Source: Euonymus europaeus
Lineage: Eukaryota; Streptophyta; Magnoliopsida; Celastrales; Celastraceae
DNA: 64,000 bases
NCBI GenBank assembly: GCA_963580455.1
Contig: OY756967.1
Location: forward strand, 20,506,022 to 20,570,021
Direction: 5' to 3'
Positions 22,366 through 35,400 of this stretch are shown here, in pieces (the first letter of the stretch is position 1; each line of letters starts with the position of its first letter). A program made the position numbers and the translations under genes. Under the pieces are notes generated by a model. It had not been told where the DNA came from. It did no database searches and was given only the letters and a program-made list of their open reading frames with translations.

Positions 22366-25300
22366 TCAAGTAAAACTTGATGTCCGGCTCCATCTCCCTT
22401 GCAGGTAATCCTCTATAGAAACACTTTGCTCGTTGCTGCTAATAGAAAGCGCATAATCCTCTAAGTCTAGCAATGCAAGATTTAGATGGGATTGAATGTT
22501 TGCAGGAACTGCTTCTCCGTCCATCTCATCTTCAGCTGTACTTAATTGTTGCCTTGCCCAATTTGTCACCTGCTCATCACCTTGGAGGAGTTTCAAAACC
22601 TGTGTCAACCAGACATAAGAAACAAATAAGTGAACTTCTGGATTGATGCAAAATCAATAAATACATTCAGTAGAAGAACACTCACAACACTAATTTGAGG
22701 ACGGGATTTGGGTGAGCGCCTGATACAGAGGGAAGCAGCTAACACCATTCTCTCGATCTGGCCAAAATCATAGCTATTGCTTAAACGTGAATCTAGCAGT
22801 CGGGAAATTTTACCATCCTTTAGAATAGGTCTTGCCTGCATGAAGACGGGCAAATTTCATGCAAAAGAAAAAGAAACGAAACAGTAAAAAATCTATAAAA
22901 CTAATTGTCATTATGTCTCTTTCTAACATGGCATTGTGTATATTTAGCACAATACTTCTGAATCAGGTGACAAAAAATTTAGTTATTTCACATAATTTCA
23001 TAAAGTAGACTTGTTATTTTCCCAATAAGGAAGCTGTTATGCTGTTCCATAATTTATTTTCACATTTCAGTGAATTATTTGCGGTTCTTAATAACTTCTC
23101 AACCTCCGAACATGACCCTTTTTCACAACACAAGACATTATTCTGTGACGATGCATAAGCCAATAGAACATATCTTACCCACATAACAAGGCTCTCCTGC
23201 CCCTTAGGCTGCTCGCCACATATTGGCTTTCTGCCAGAAAGAAGCTCCAGAAGTACAACACCGAATGCATATACATCCATTTTGTCACTCACTTTGCCAT
23301 GCATGAAATACTCTGGTGCCAGGTAACTGCAACAAGAAGGAAGTGTTACCAAATATACAGAAACATAAAAGCTATCAATAGAAAACGAAAAATACATACC
23401 CAAAAGTTCCCGCGACATCTTTGCAAGTTGTGAGGGATGACGAAGTTGAGACCCAACTAGCAAGCCCAAAATCAGAAAGCTGAAGAACCAAAACTAACAA
23501 TGAGCACAAGCCAAGAAAGCATCAATTAATTAAGCAGAATGATTGCTACATTAGGTACCTGAGGCTCGAAATCTTCAGATAAAAGAACGTTAGATGATTT
23601 CACATCCCTGTGGATCACAGGTTGGGCAGAGCAATTATGTAAATATTCCAGTGCCTCAGCTACACCAACTGCCACTTTATATCTCTCTCTCCAGCAAAAT
23701 GCTTTCACATCCTCTGTATTGCCTTTACCAAAAACAAGTCTAAGCTTCCAGATAAAATTATATATTGGAAATTTGAACAACTTTGATGTCTTACAGGCAG
23801 AGAGGCTTAAACATGTACTTACCATGAAGATTTTCCTCTAGGCTTCCTCTTGATAGAAAATTGTAGACGAAGGCTAGATTGTTGTTTTCAAAACAATATC
23901 CAAACAGGGATATTATATTCTTATGGTGCAATTGTGTGATGATCTCAATTTCAGATACGAACTCCTTCAATACATCCTCATATGGCTTCAAGATTTTTAC
24001 TGCCAGTTCCTTCCCATCTGGGAGATACCCTCTGTAGACATAACCACTGCCGCCTTTACCAACCAAGTTCTCTGGAAATAACAATTTGAAAATCGATGAA
24101 GGAACATCCAAAATTGTTGAAACAGCAAAAAAATATCAGAGAAATAAACTAACCAGGTTTGAAGTCAGAGGTTGCCATTGAAAGCTCCTTGTAGCTGAAC
24201 AATCTACATGTCGATGAGTATTTCTCATGTAGACCTAGCAATTCTTTAGGAATTTCATTTAAGTCAAGGGAAGGGAATACAGGAGACCATAGAACCTCAG
24301 AACCTACTGGCACAATTGCACCATTCTCCTCATCCAAACAAGAAGCATGATCATCCCCTGCATCAGAATTATTCTGTTTCTGATCCGGGTGAACATAAGA
24401 AGAAGAGTATCTACTTGGTAGTGCCAATACCCATTGAAACGCAGACGTCTTCTTTGCTGAAGATTTCTGTGACTGTCGCTGCCTCCGTATAAATAGGCGC
24501 CGAAGCAACTGCCAACCTTGCTTCAACTCAGGTGTATTTGTGCTTGAAACCAACTCACCTGTTCTAAATGGCACAATAGCCAATGAATTATCCTGACCAC
24601 CGTCAGTTTGTGAATTCTCACAGAATTGAATTCCAGAATTCTTTTGCAACACCAGGGCCACTGCAGAACTTTTGCCGCTCTTTTCCCGAGATGTGCTTCT
24701 GCTATTTGAATCAGATTTTGGTGAGCAGCTCCAGTTCTCCTGACTCAATTTCGCTGCGACCATAACATCAGTTGCATCTTTCAGTACTTTCAACTTCATG
24801 ATTCATATTCAATCAAAAACAATTATCAGCTATTGAACCACATAATAATAAAACTAAGAGGAACTGCATATGTAATACAACCAAAACAAACTTATATCCC
24901 AATCTAGATGAATAAAACAGTTGCATATTTGCAGATTATGTGAATGATTATTACCTGCATCTCTTTGGAAAACAACTTTGCCACTATCAACAGCAAAAAC
25001 AGAGACACTTAAAGACAATTTCCTGGCGCAATACTTGGCAACAGATATCGATGACCGGATCGTATGATGAGTCTTAGAAATTCCGACAACTACTGTAGCC
25101 GCACCAGATACTTTGGCTTCTTTTACTAGTGTTTTCCTTACTTTTGATCCTCTACAGACTTTTAGCTTCAAATCTACCTGCGTAATTCACCAATCACAAT
25201 AAATCATACCCCAAACTGGGGGGAAAATGGAAAAAAAAAAGGTGAAAGCACTGAGAATGTATAAAAGATCAAGATCCAAATGACTTGTTCAGTTCATTTT

Positions 25301-25793
25301 ACCATATTTTCTCGTCGAACGAACCGTGAATTACAATTACTTATAGAGATGATATACAGAATCGATCAAAATAGTTTTGTGCCCGTTTGAGATCCTGTAC
25401 CTGCTTTAAGTTGCAGAAACCTTCATATACAGACAACACTGAATCGAATGTCTTCACCAAAGAGAGCAGCGACGATGGACCCTCTAACAATCAGAAATAA
25501 CGCAAAAGACGCAAAATCAACAACAATAAAATAAAACTTACAAGTTCTTCGCAATTCCAATGATGCACAGAGAGAGAGAGAGAAAGAGATTGTGTAATGT
25601 TACCGGCGATAGAATCGAGAACGTGGACAGCAGTGACACAGTCACCAGGCTGTGCGACCTTGACCAGCGACCACGTGAGCAGCTCCCTGCTCGCCTTGTC
25701 CAACTTCACCCCGACCACTACGGCCCTCCCCTCATTTTCTCCACCATCGCCGATAGTACCACCGGCGGCCGTACTGACTCTAATAAAAGTCAT
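22366..25793 (-). CDS. Receptor-like cytoplasmic kinase with N-terminal universal stress protein (USP) domain
   Basis: Ten exons on the minus strand: 25793-25604, 25483-25401, 25177-24955, 24786-24154, 24071-23823, 23722-23559, 23479-23400, 23326-23179, 22835-22686, 22599-22366; all phases agree and give 717 aa. Residues 1-165 are a USP domain ([38 protein letters not shown]). A Ser-rich linker spans ~166-360. The kinase domain has a Gly loop [11 protein letters not shown] (381-391), ATP lysine AVK (K402), catalytic HRD (497-499), DFG (517-519) and LAPEYF, so all catalytic residues are present and it is an RD kinase. Family knowledge places USP-kinase fusions in plant RLCK group VI, soluble and linked to stress or ROP signalling. 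The exact acceptor of exon 4 is uncertain (TACTG or ATGCA start, both in frame). The ATG at 25793 gives [12 protein letters not shown]. Confidence 0.92.
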
Positions 25794-27711
25794 CTATCAA
25801 ACCCTTGGGCGTTTCGGCTGAATTGTTCTCTCCGAAAACTTTGTTTTTCTCTCTCTGCAAATGCCTTTGGCGTTCACTCTCTCTCCATCACTACTTTGTG
25901 TGTTGGGAAGCGAGAGATCGAATCATGTTCGGAGATGGAGGACTGGTCTTTTAACTGCTTGGGAGAAATGTTAAGGTGTACTCGAAACATGCGGTTCTGG
26001 TGCAGTTTTACATCTGAACCGTCGATCTGGAGAACCTTCTAGCGGGATCAATGATGATGAATGCAGAATCGCACGGACGTCGTTTCCCTCGCAATATAGG
26101 ACAAAGGGATCCGACGCCACTCAACTACGAGACAATCGAGGGAGTAATTGAATGCGAGTGATTTTAGATCGTTAACATGAGCTCAGATGTAGCATTTTTT
26201 CCTTTTTTATTTGGTAATTAACAAATTATCCCAACCAATTATGTGCTGACCAATTTCATTTATTATTAAAGGGAATAAAATTGATAATGCTCATTAAAAT
26301 AAGGCAAATTAACAAATTTGAAACAAAAACAACCTTGTTCTGGATGTATTAATAAGTAAATCAATCACAAATATATTCTAAAATGTATTATCCAAAAAAT
26401 AAATGCAACATAAATGGGTGGAGGAAAAAAAATAGGGAAAGAACAATCAAATTATATATATATATATATGTATATTTCAATTAAAAAATGCTACTTTAGA
26501 AAAAGAAGGGAATAAAGTTTATTCTTAACTTAAAACATTATAGTTAGCATGTGAAAGTGGAGTGTGGGGTTGAAAATTCTCATGGCTCGGCCAAAGCGAT
26601 TCTCTTAATTAATTAAGTTTTTAATTTTCAAATTTGGCAGCAACAATAATTAATTAAATAATATTTATATACGTTTGTAATTAATTTGTCTACAAATGGG
26701 ACACAACGATCTATCAAATTGTGTTCGTGTTAATTATCCATCAATTTACGAGTGTAAACAATCAATTTACTCTTTGACATTAATTTAACTGATCGAATGA
26801 TTGGTCATCCACAATTATTTCAATTATCCATCAATTTATTAAAATAATATGTATAAAAATGTTGAAAATAACCGACTCATCGTTTGGTTATCGGTCGGTT
26901 CGATTATTTATGATATTTTTTTACAAGCATATATAATCCTTAATTTTAAAATAATCAAGCGTTGGATGGGATGCCAGCCAAAACCCAAAACTTGTATAGT
27001 TGTTTTACTTAGATTACAATGACTTCGGTAGCTGTCAAATAGTTGTAAATAAAAAATTCCTTATGTTTTAATAGGACAATCCAATTAAAATATTTACACA
27101 AAATCAAATGGACACCTTTACAATGTTTAAAAAATTAAATAAAATAAATCTTTTAAATGGTACAAGAAATATCATTACCCTTACACGTGTATGTTCAATG
27201 TTAAATACTATTTTCACATCCAGACATCCTATCAATCAAATCAAGAATGATGTAATGGTTTTGTGATAATTAATTAATTAATTAACTAACTAATAAGAAT
27301 TTAAAACCAAGTTAGTAGTACCAGAAGAAAGGTTAACGTGGAGGATAAAACAGATAGGTGTAGTTGACCATTAAATCAAATCCCACAGAGTAACGACCTT
27401 TTGCGCGCGAGTTTGAATGGTAGAATTGACGGCGTTTGGTGGGATCGAAAGATTTCGGTCGTTGCATGCAGTTTTTGGTTTGTGACGTAACGATCGTTGG
27501 TCGATCTCATCTTAGACGAGAGTGATAAACTCTGTCATCGTCATTGACTGTTTATTTGAATATGATAATAGTTACAATGGATTGGTGAAAGAGCCAATTC
27601 TAATTTTGGTGTTTTGGTGGGGAAGGATGGAAAATAAAAATAAAAATTTGATTTTTTGTGGCATAATAATATCCAAATCATAAGATAATTAAATTTAAAA
27701 ATATATGTTCC
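25794..27711. other. Kinase promoter side and AT-rich intergenic DNA
   Basis: The first few hundred bases are the kinase leader and promoter; short ORFs there are not convincing. After about 26170 the DNA is AT-rich with (TA)n near 26454-26469 and a TAAT run near 27271-27284. No gene is seen. Confidence 0.6.
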
Positions 27712-27739
27712 AGGACTATCAAGGGGCGGACTCAGTATA

Positions 27740-29486
27740 ATATCACGACCCGGAAATAGGAAAATTAGGAAAAATTAAATAAATTAAAAATATTTAAGAA
27801 TTTTGGAGAAAAAATTAAATTGTGAATTTGAGTTCGAATATACCAAAAATTGGCTCAAATTTGACTATAAATCATAAAAGAACTGTTGAATTTAAGCATA
27901 TGAGCAAAAGTGTAAATTATTAAAGTTATAGGGACAGATTAGTCTTTTAAATGAAAAAACAGCCTTCACCCAATGTCCAATGACACTTTTAGTGTCACTT
28001 TTCCTCTCCACCGTAGCACACATGCACCGCACCACTAGCTTCCGGCGCCATTCCCGCGAGTTTGCTGATCAGCAAGAGTTCTCAAAGTCGATCCACACAT
28101 CCAATCATATATTTATTTAGAAAGAACAAGGGTTCAAGGTAATTTTTGAATCTTTTAGATTTAAGGTTTTATGGGTTTTGCGCATTGTTGGATAATCTTT
28201 GAATATGATAAAATTAGTGATTAAATAGGTTGATTTATACTGGATTATATTGTGAATTCGGAGTATAAACTTGGATAGGTGAGAATCAAAGACTTGGAAA
28301 GCCTTGGGTTAAGAAAGTAAGGATTTCTTGACTTATTGAATTGATTTGTGATGGATATATGAAATTAATGTTATGGATATGTGTGATTTGAGAATGAGTT
28401 TACCAAATAATAAGTTTGGTGGAGGCAGTGAATACAAGGTTGAATATTAGGATTACATAGTTTCTTATTGGACTACGAGATAGAGGAAATTTCACCCTTT
28501 ATATTTTCATGCTTATTTCCTTCCATTGGAAGCACTTATTTTCCTCATTGGTCATTATTGTTTCATTATCGTCTTATTTGTGCCTAAGGGAGAACAAACC
28601 GAATGTGTAATTGGTTTGTTGAATGGTTTGAATGATATTGCAAATCTTTACATGCTTAATTTCTTATTGACAATGAACTACCATTGGACATGCAGCATGT
28701 AGTGTTATATATATAGGATTGTATATATGCTATTGCATAACCATGTCCTGGCATGCATTTTAGACACATGGTGAATTGCGGACGTGGACTCATATTTTCT
28801 TAGGTATTGTTTGAATGTCACTTGGAAAGATGGTGGATTGTTAGTCAGGGCTTGGCGCAAAACCAAGTAACTTCCATGTGAAGCAGTACATGGAGATACC
28901 GATGTGTCGGGCAAGAATTGTCAAGTGTGATGATACTGAATGGTCAAATATGAGTCTTATGTCGGGTGGTGACGACCACTTGAGTGGGTCAACCCTTCTT
29001 TGGTGGGGCGTTGATAGTGAGCAAGCTCACGATATGTTATTGGTGATTGGGTTCTAGTTGATTAAACTAGATGCGACCAAATAATGACTGACTTGAGGTT
29101 CGATTTATGTTTATGTACACGATAATGTCATATTGTTGCATACTACTTCCCTTAAAGTTCAGTCTTAATGTTGATCACTCGCTCATTAAATATTTTTTAC
29201 TAGGCCTTCCGCTTACCATGTTTCCTTTTCTTTCCCTCCCCACAGATGGTTATAGTTTCGGTATCGAGGTTGTGGATCAAAAGGAGCATGCATGACATAA
29301 ATAGGGGAGGGTGTTGTCGAATGTTTCATTCAATGAATTGACACTTGATTAAGTCGTAGTATGACTAAGATTGAATGTGATTAATGTTGACATTTATAAT
29401 TATTGAATGACGATTCATGTTTGGTGACATAAGATAGTATCATTAGTAGTGCCTCTCGAGTCGACGCGTTACACCCAGCCTCGTGA
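27740..29486. mobile_element. Solo-LTR-like insertion inside the hAT element
   Basis: The block is flanked by GTATA (27735-27739 and 29487-29491), a 5-bp duplication of the size LTR elements make. Removing it with one GTATA copy restores a normal hAT 3' terminal sequence. It begins ATATCACGACCCGG, close to the TGTCACGACC start of many Ty3/gypsy LTRs, and it has no coding ORF. The canonical TG...CA ends are not visible, so the solo-LTR call rests on the size, the TSD and the start motif. Confidence 0.6.
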
Positions 29487-29624
29487 GTATACGGGGTCGA
29501 ACTTATACTGAAAGTGAAAAATATATAAATAAAATATTTATACCAACTACAATAGAAAAGCAAATGTTGTATCAATCATTTAATTGTCATTCATAAGTAA
29601 AAACGTAAAATAATGCATAAATCT

Positions 29625-30010
29625 ATAATTGCTTCTTCCGAGTTTTCATGTTATGGTAATACCGAATGATATTTTCATTAGGAATTTGATAAAAAAAATT
29701 CTCAATACATGACACCAAACAATCATTAAGTTATTCATCACTCATTTGATTACGCAATCAATGCTTCACAATCTTCAAAACTGAAAATGCACTAATCACC
29801 ATTGTAGTTGCAACCAATAAAGTTAACGCTTTAACGCGAAGGTGATTGATTTGTAAACCAATCAAATGAGCTTTTATTTTCAACATATTTTCAGCAAGAC
29901 TTGCAATCCTATGAATATTTAAAAATATCTGAGGCGCACATATCTAGAATGTAATCTCAAGTTAATTCCCAAGTGCAATAAGACCTACCAATGAGAAATC
30001 ATCTGAATAT
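29625..30010 (-). pseudogene. Degenerate hAT transposase C-terminal (dimerisation) region
   Basis: The minus-strand translation shows IASLAENMLKIKAHLIGL, then ALTLLVATTMVISAFSVLKI, then FFYQIPNENIIRYYHNMKTR. These match the C-terminal hAT dimerisation domain of the TTF/MYM-type zinc-finger transposase group. Stop codons interrupt the region (for example before LRNQMSDE), and at least one frameshift separates the blocks, so it is dead. Confidence 0.8.
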
Positions 30011-30526
30011 AATTAATCAAGGCAAAGCAATTTCTCATTTTCGAAGGCATAAAATAAATCACTTGGGTTTAGAGCTCACACACAAAGGAGAAACTCACTA
30101 CTTGCCTTAGAAAAGATCACCTAAAGAATACATAGACCACACAAGCCTGGATCAGATTCTGAAAATGTCGAAGTGATTAGTCGACTAGAACTTTAATGGT
30201 AGTCGTAGACAGTAGATTGTGATTTCGGATTATTGACAGTAGAGAATTGAATATTTTAAACTCTTTAAGATAATTAGATTTTTAACTTTTAATTGAATGT
30301 AAGGCCTAAACCAATGAGAATGTACACGAAACCAAACCAATTATCCAAGCACAAAATTAGCCTCCTCTTTATATGAAGCTAATGAGCCCAATTCAACATT
30401 GACAAATACAAAAATAGGTGGGGTCAAAATTTAATTTTAATATATATATATATATATATGTGAAAAAAATTTAGTTGCGTCAATTGACCTCACAAAGCTA
30501 GCCTTGGGTCCTCTCCTGAGGACTAT

Positions 30527-31489
30527 TAAGCTTGTATGCATGGCTAACTCTAGCTATTTTGGTACCCAAGATATGGTGGTGCCTTATTGCAAATAGTAGT
30601 AGTAGGAGGAGGAGTAAGGGTTGAAGTTGAGGCAGGGGAGGGAGAGAAGGAAAGAAAAGTTGGATTCTTTTTGGCTTATTTGTGAGTTGGACTGATTTTA
30701 GGCTATTGGACTAATAGTTAATTTAATTTTTTTTTAATATGCGGCCCCAAACCAACTTGGTGTTCAAAGCACCAGCTTTTATTACTTTACCGAGGATCGG
30801 GCCCTGCTTGTACGAGTTTGTCAGGCGAAATTGAGAACACGCATGTGGATTGTATTTTGGACCTTGTGGCACAACCGACGCAACATATGGTCGACAAATT
30901 GACAATCATGATTCATGAGAGAATATTTCCTACACAAACTGACATGTCATTTAATTTTAGTTTAATTATGCATTTTTGACCCGAAAAAAGTGTTTTGACA
31001 GTAGTTAATTGTTTTTTTATAGGTAAATTATACCTAAAAGTGCAAAAAAATAAAATGAAAAAGCCCAAGCAAAGCCGAATTGGGCACCTACTACCTAGGC
31101 CACAAGCACATGAGATCGTTATTCGTTAACACGGGCCAGTGCGAAAGTACATGGGCCCTACCAAGCCTACCTTTGGTGGGACCTACCATTTTCTTACTTC
31201 ACAAAACGAACCCGGAGTGCACTTTGGTCGGTTTATGATTTCCCAACTCCCAACAATAGTTTCTTGCTCTACCAATGTGCTGCACGTCAAGTCGAGAGAT
31301 CATGAATAATTTGCGAATCTGCGAGATCAACGGTGAGAAGTGACACACAGCTTGATATAATGATCACCTCGTATATTCCCGAAAAAAGCAGAAGCTCCAC
31401 ACCCTTAAAATCGATCATATCGTCTTCTCTTTTTTATTTTTTATTTTATTTTTTATGGTTCATTGGACTGTCTAATTGAGCCCCCCCCT
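30527..31489. other. Intergenic, no gene seen
   Basis: Purine-rich GGA/GAAG tracts occur near 30600-30660 and T-rich runs near 31425-31455. I see no coding sequence or element with definable ends. Confidence 0.5.
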
Positions 31490-31497
31490 GATATAAT

Positions 31498-31793
31498 CAG
31501 GGGCAAATCCACACTAAAGAATGGGGAGCTCAATCCACCCACACCCTTCTTTTTTAAAAAAAATAGACTTGAATATATAATAATCTAAGAAATTAATTAC
31601 TCAACCGAAACCCTCTTCTAAAATTAAAAATAACCTTATTTCATATAGATTTAGTATCAAAATTCCAAATTTTAAGTCCAGATATCCTGAGAAAAAAATT
31701 CAGGGACCCATCAACATCTTACTCCCCTATTATAAATTTTTCACTCTACCTTTAATCAAATTATCCTCAATAAATTTTCCAGATTCACCACTG
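31498..31793. mobile_element. Non-autonomous hAT MITE, 296 bp
   Basis: The termini CAGGGGCAAATCCAC and, inverted, CAGTGGTGAATCTGG are imperfect TIRs of the CAGNGG hAT type. The flanks GATATAAT (31490-31497) and AATATAAT (31794-31801) form an 8-bp target duplication with one mismatch. Confidence 0.7.
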
Positions 31794-31801
31794 AATATAA
31801 T

Positions 31802-32467
31802 TATATAGACCATTTTTTTTTTACTAATTCTGATTTTTGCATCCTATGAAACACATGAAAGCTGCATCATGGGACATTTTTTTTTTTTTTTTTTTTGTAT
31901 GGGCATCATGGGACCACTTATTTATGTGTGTCAGGCGCAAGGAATCAATTGAATCACGCAACACGTGTAAATGTTGGATTTGTTGCATTTCGTCCCTCCG
32001 TCACGTATCATTTGTCATTATGTAACAGCAGGACCCACATGAACTCGATTGACTGGGTCATAAAATAGTATAAATCTCCATCGAAAACTGATATTCTTGG
32101 GTCCCGCCATAGATCGGCCGCTAAATAGTCTTATTGTAGCTATTCGTAGTTCCCCACTCGCACACTAAAAGGTTTAGGGAAGGTGTTCCACTCCTCTGTT
32201 TTTGGTATGGAAAGTCCACTTCCACGGTTGCACCCAAGGCTCGATGGTTTGGATATCAACATTATAATGGACTAACCCAATCATACCAACAACAAGAAGG
32301 TAATAGCAAGCATTCTCAATTTCCTACCAAGTATTTGAAATGCTAAAGGAGCCTTCTTGCCGAAGAGAAATCTCATAGGTTGGTTGCATATTGTGATTCG
32401 TCTAGCCACTAGGCCTATCTTTATTATTAAGGTTGATCATACCTGGAGAACTTAATTTGATGGTTAA
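31802..32467. other. Intergenic, downstream of TOP3A
   Basis: A poly-T run lies near 31878-31896. The part next to 32468 is the likely TOP3A 3' UTR. No gene is seen. Confidence 0.55.
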
Positions 32468-35400
32468 TCAAGCAACGCGATTGGGGCAGACATTTGCGAA
32501 GTGTGAAGGATCACCACAGACAAAACACCTTCTTCCAGATAGAGGTTCACCTGTCGCTGACACGAAAGTTACATCAGCTGCATGTCCTTCACTCCGACCA
32601 CCTCGGCCTCGACCACCCCTTCTGCCGGGGTTAGATGCTGAGATACTGGTGTTTGCCTGTGAAGGGCCTCGTGCTCCACTGCTGTTTTTGACATTATCCT
32701 CCCATCTGCGTTATAAGAAATAGAGTAGTTATTGGGTTAAACTTTCATTCGTTTACTTGTTGAACGTGCTCGTTACTTTAAAGCAGCTCCAGATTGAAAA
32801 CTCAGTATTCAACTGGCTCCATGTTTATTTGGTGACACGAATGGATTCACACAAAATCATGTCAGTTTTTCTAAACCATTACTAAGCTTCAGCACATTTT
32901 CATAGAAAAAAAAAGCTTCAGCAAATCCATCTTCAAAAAACATAAGATATTAATGAAAATTTAGAACCTAAATTTTACTGAAAGCTCCAATTCTCTAGAT
33001 ATAAATTTAAAGAAAAGTAAAAACCCCAATATTTTAGGGCCCGAGTTCACATACACAAAGAAGTTGCACTCCTGTGAGGGACATGAGTAGAACTTTCTTC
33101 CCCGGTTATTTGCTGTATTGGCAGTTCGCAGAACACATGGTGTTCTACAGCTGCTACAAGGAATCGCAGTTTCTCCTGCATAATCAAAGCATCAAATGAA
33201 CATATTCCAATTGAAACTCTATCAGTGCAATGGTGACAAGAATGAGCTCCCAATGAAAGTAATATAAATGAAACTTTATTTGTTTTGCAAAAATTCTGAG
33301 CATCAATAACTTTCCATGACAGAAAGGATGTATAATTACAAATAATACAATCCATAAAAAATAATAGTCAGTATCAAGCCAAGGTAGTATGACTTTCGTT
33401 TGCTAATGAAACTTGAGATTTCTAGCAGCTTGGTTGAAACCTCTCCTTGAGTGAGTTTTTCAAAAAACAGTGTCACTGTGATAGCAGATGGAGCTAGCCT
33501 ACGAAAAAGTGACACATTGATAATACTTTTCAATTTTATTAATGAAATTACACCATATACAGGTTAAACAGATAAGTAAGTAACCCACCATTAAAAAACA
33601 AATAGAGCAGTTCCACTTCAGGAGAAAGAAAAAGAGAATTGTAGACCTAACAGAAAGAAGAATTGTAACCTGTAGGAACTGAAGTCCCTACAAAAACCAT
33701 GAGATGACCAACACATACCGTTTTGCTGGTTCATTACACGAGACCGCGCATTTCGAGAGCCTGGAACTTTTGAAGGACAATCACTTGAAGTGTGTCCTGT
33801 TTGGTAGCAGTATATGCAAGTAACCTCTCCCCCATTACTTTGTCGGACGTTGCCTGATGATGCTGTAGGTCCTCGTGCCCTTGCTGCAGAACATTTTATC
33901 ATGCTAGTCACATGAGTTTTCCAAGGAAATTTGATTGCTAATAAAATTTATCAAATAAGATTGCGTCCTCTCTCAATCTCTCTCTACACATCATGATGAC
34001 ATTTTGGTCATCTTGAGTTCTGTACTTCTCAATGTTTTCATTCTCTTTGCCTGGAGTTCACATTACTGAATACGGTTATGCAGCAATCACTAAAAAGTAA
34101 CCAAACGTCATCAAGCGTATAATGCAACCAATATTTCTAAAGTCTCATACTTTGATAGCAAGCAAACAGAAGGACCCGAATGAGAACTTGGTGATAAATT
34201 GATAAAATTATTCTTGAAACACTAATATCCTAAACTAACAGCTCCTCAAGGGTAAAAGACTGAGAATCATAAGACTGAGTAAAGCAAATGAAATAATGCC
34301 TCTATTAACTCCCAATATACAAAACTGACGCAAAAAACAACTTATACTCGTATTCTGAAGTAAAAATTAATTTTCTTTTTCTACTATTAATTTTCAAGGT
34401 ATGCATTTAATATCCATACAGACCTTGCGTTCGGGAACCAGTTCCACAAATCTCAATCAGCTGTCTAAGAGTCTCATCACAGCCACCAATACAACCTGAT
34501 CATACACAAAACGAGCTTAGCACTGGCCTGAATTATAAAACCAAATTTATAGTTTGTTTACAATTTACATGAAAATACAGGGACGCTGGTTGCAAACCCT
34601 TTTGAAGCAAAAGTGACTGAAATACTTTTGAACAAAACAAATGCAAGCTTGATATACTAAAGAAATGCAAGATTTTGGATGGAGTGAGTTTTACTTAAAA
34701 AGCTTAAAATGATTCAACCACATACATTAATTTTAAAAAATATAAACCAAATAATGAATAACTTCAAAAACTTGACTTTACGACAGATTAGAGAAGCAAA
34801 TACACCTCCCCAGGCTAAACTCTGTCTTGCAAAGGAAAGGTTGAGAAATAAACGACATTGTTACCCCAATTCTTGTTCATCACTCAACCTTTTCGCATGT
34901 GCATCTGTCATTCATTATGCAAATGACAGAACAATTAAAATGGGACTTCTCATCAAGAATTACCTCAACTGGAAACTAATTAAGCTCACACACACATCCA
35001 AATGTAACCAGCACAAGTTTACAGCTAGAAAGACAGCATCTGCATGCTTTAAAATTGGATCTACAAAGTTAAGGCCCATCAGTCTCACATGGCCAGCACC
35101 TAACTCAAGGAAGCCAAACTGTTCTCTTTCAACTCAATCATTAGCTACGTGAAAGTAACTGACAGATGTTTACGAGGTTAATTTATATATATATGCAAAC
35201 GTACAGGGAAAATAATTTGTGATCACTCAGATCTTCACAAGATTTACCAAACTTCAGAACATAAATAGAAAAACAGGCAATGACACCTGCATTTCAGGAA
35301 ATTTACCTAAATAGAGATCAAGCAAGATTTAGATGTAAAGAAAGTCATTCAATTCTTTAAAGCTGTACATACCCAAATGGTTTGCACTGAAGCCTGGAGG

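Larger units (their letters stand above)
27720..30518 (-). mobile_element. hAT transposon remnant with perfect 8-bp target duplication, split by an LTR-like insertion
   Basis: The ends read CAAGGGGCGGACTCAG at 27720 and, inverted, CAGGAGAGGACCCAAG at 30518. They match the CAGGGGCGGA-type termini of plant hAT elements. AGGACTAT flanks both sides (27712-27719 and 30519-30526). A degenerate transposase C-terminus lies at about 29625-30010 on the minus strand. The block 27740-29486 is a later insertion. The element cannot be autonomous. Confidence 0.88.

Noticed and set aside
25560..26042. Plus-strand ORF of 160 codons opposite the kinase first exon
   Set aside because: It is a shadow of the antisense kinase exon plus promoter; the minus strand has conserved USP residues and correct splice sites.
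34709..35152. 147-codon plus-strand ORF
   Set aside because: It falls wholly within TOP3A intron 20, lacks domain features and has unconvincing composition.
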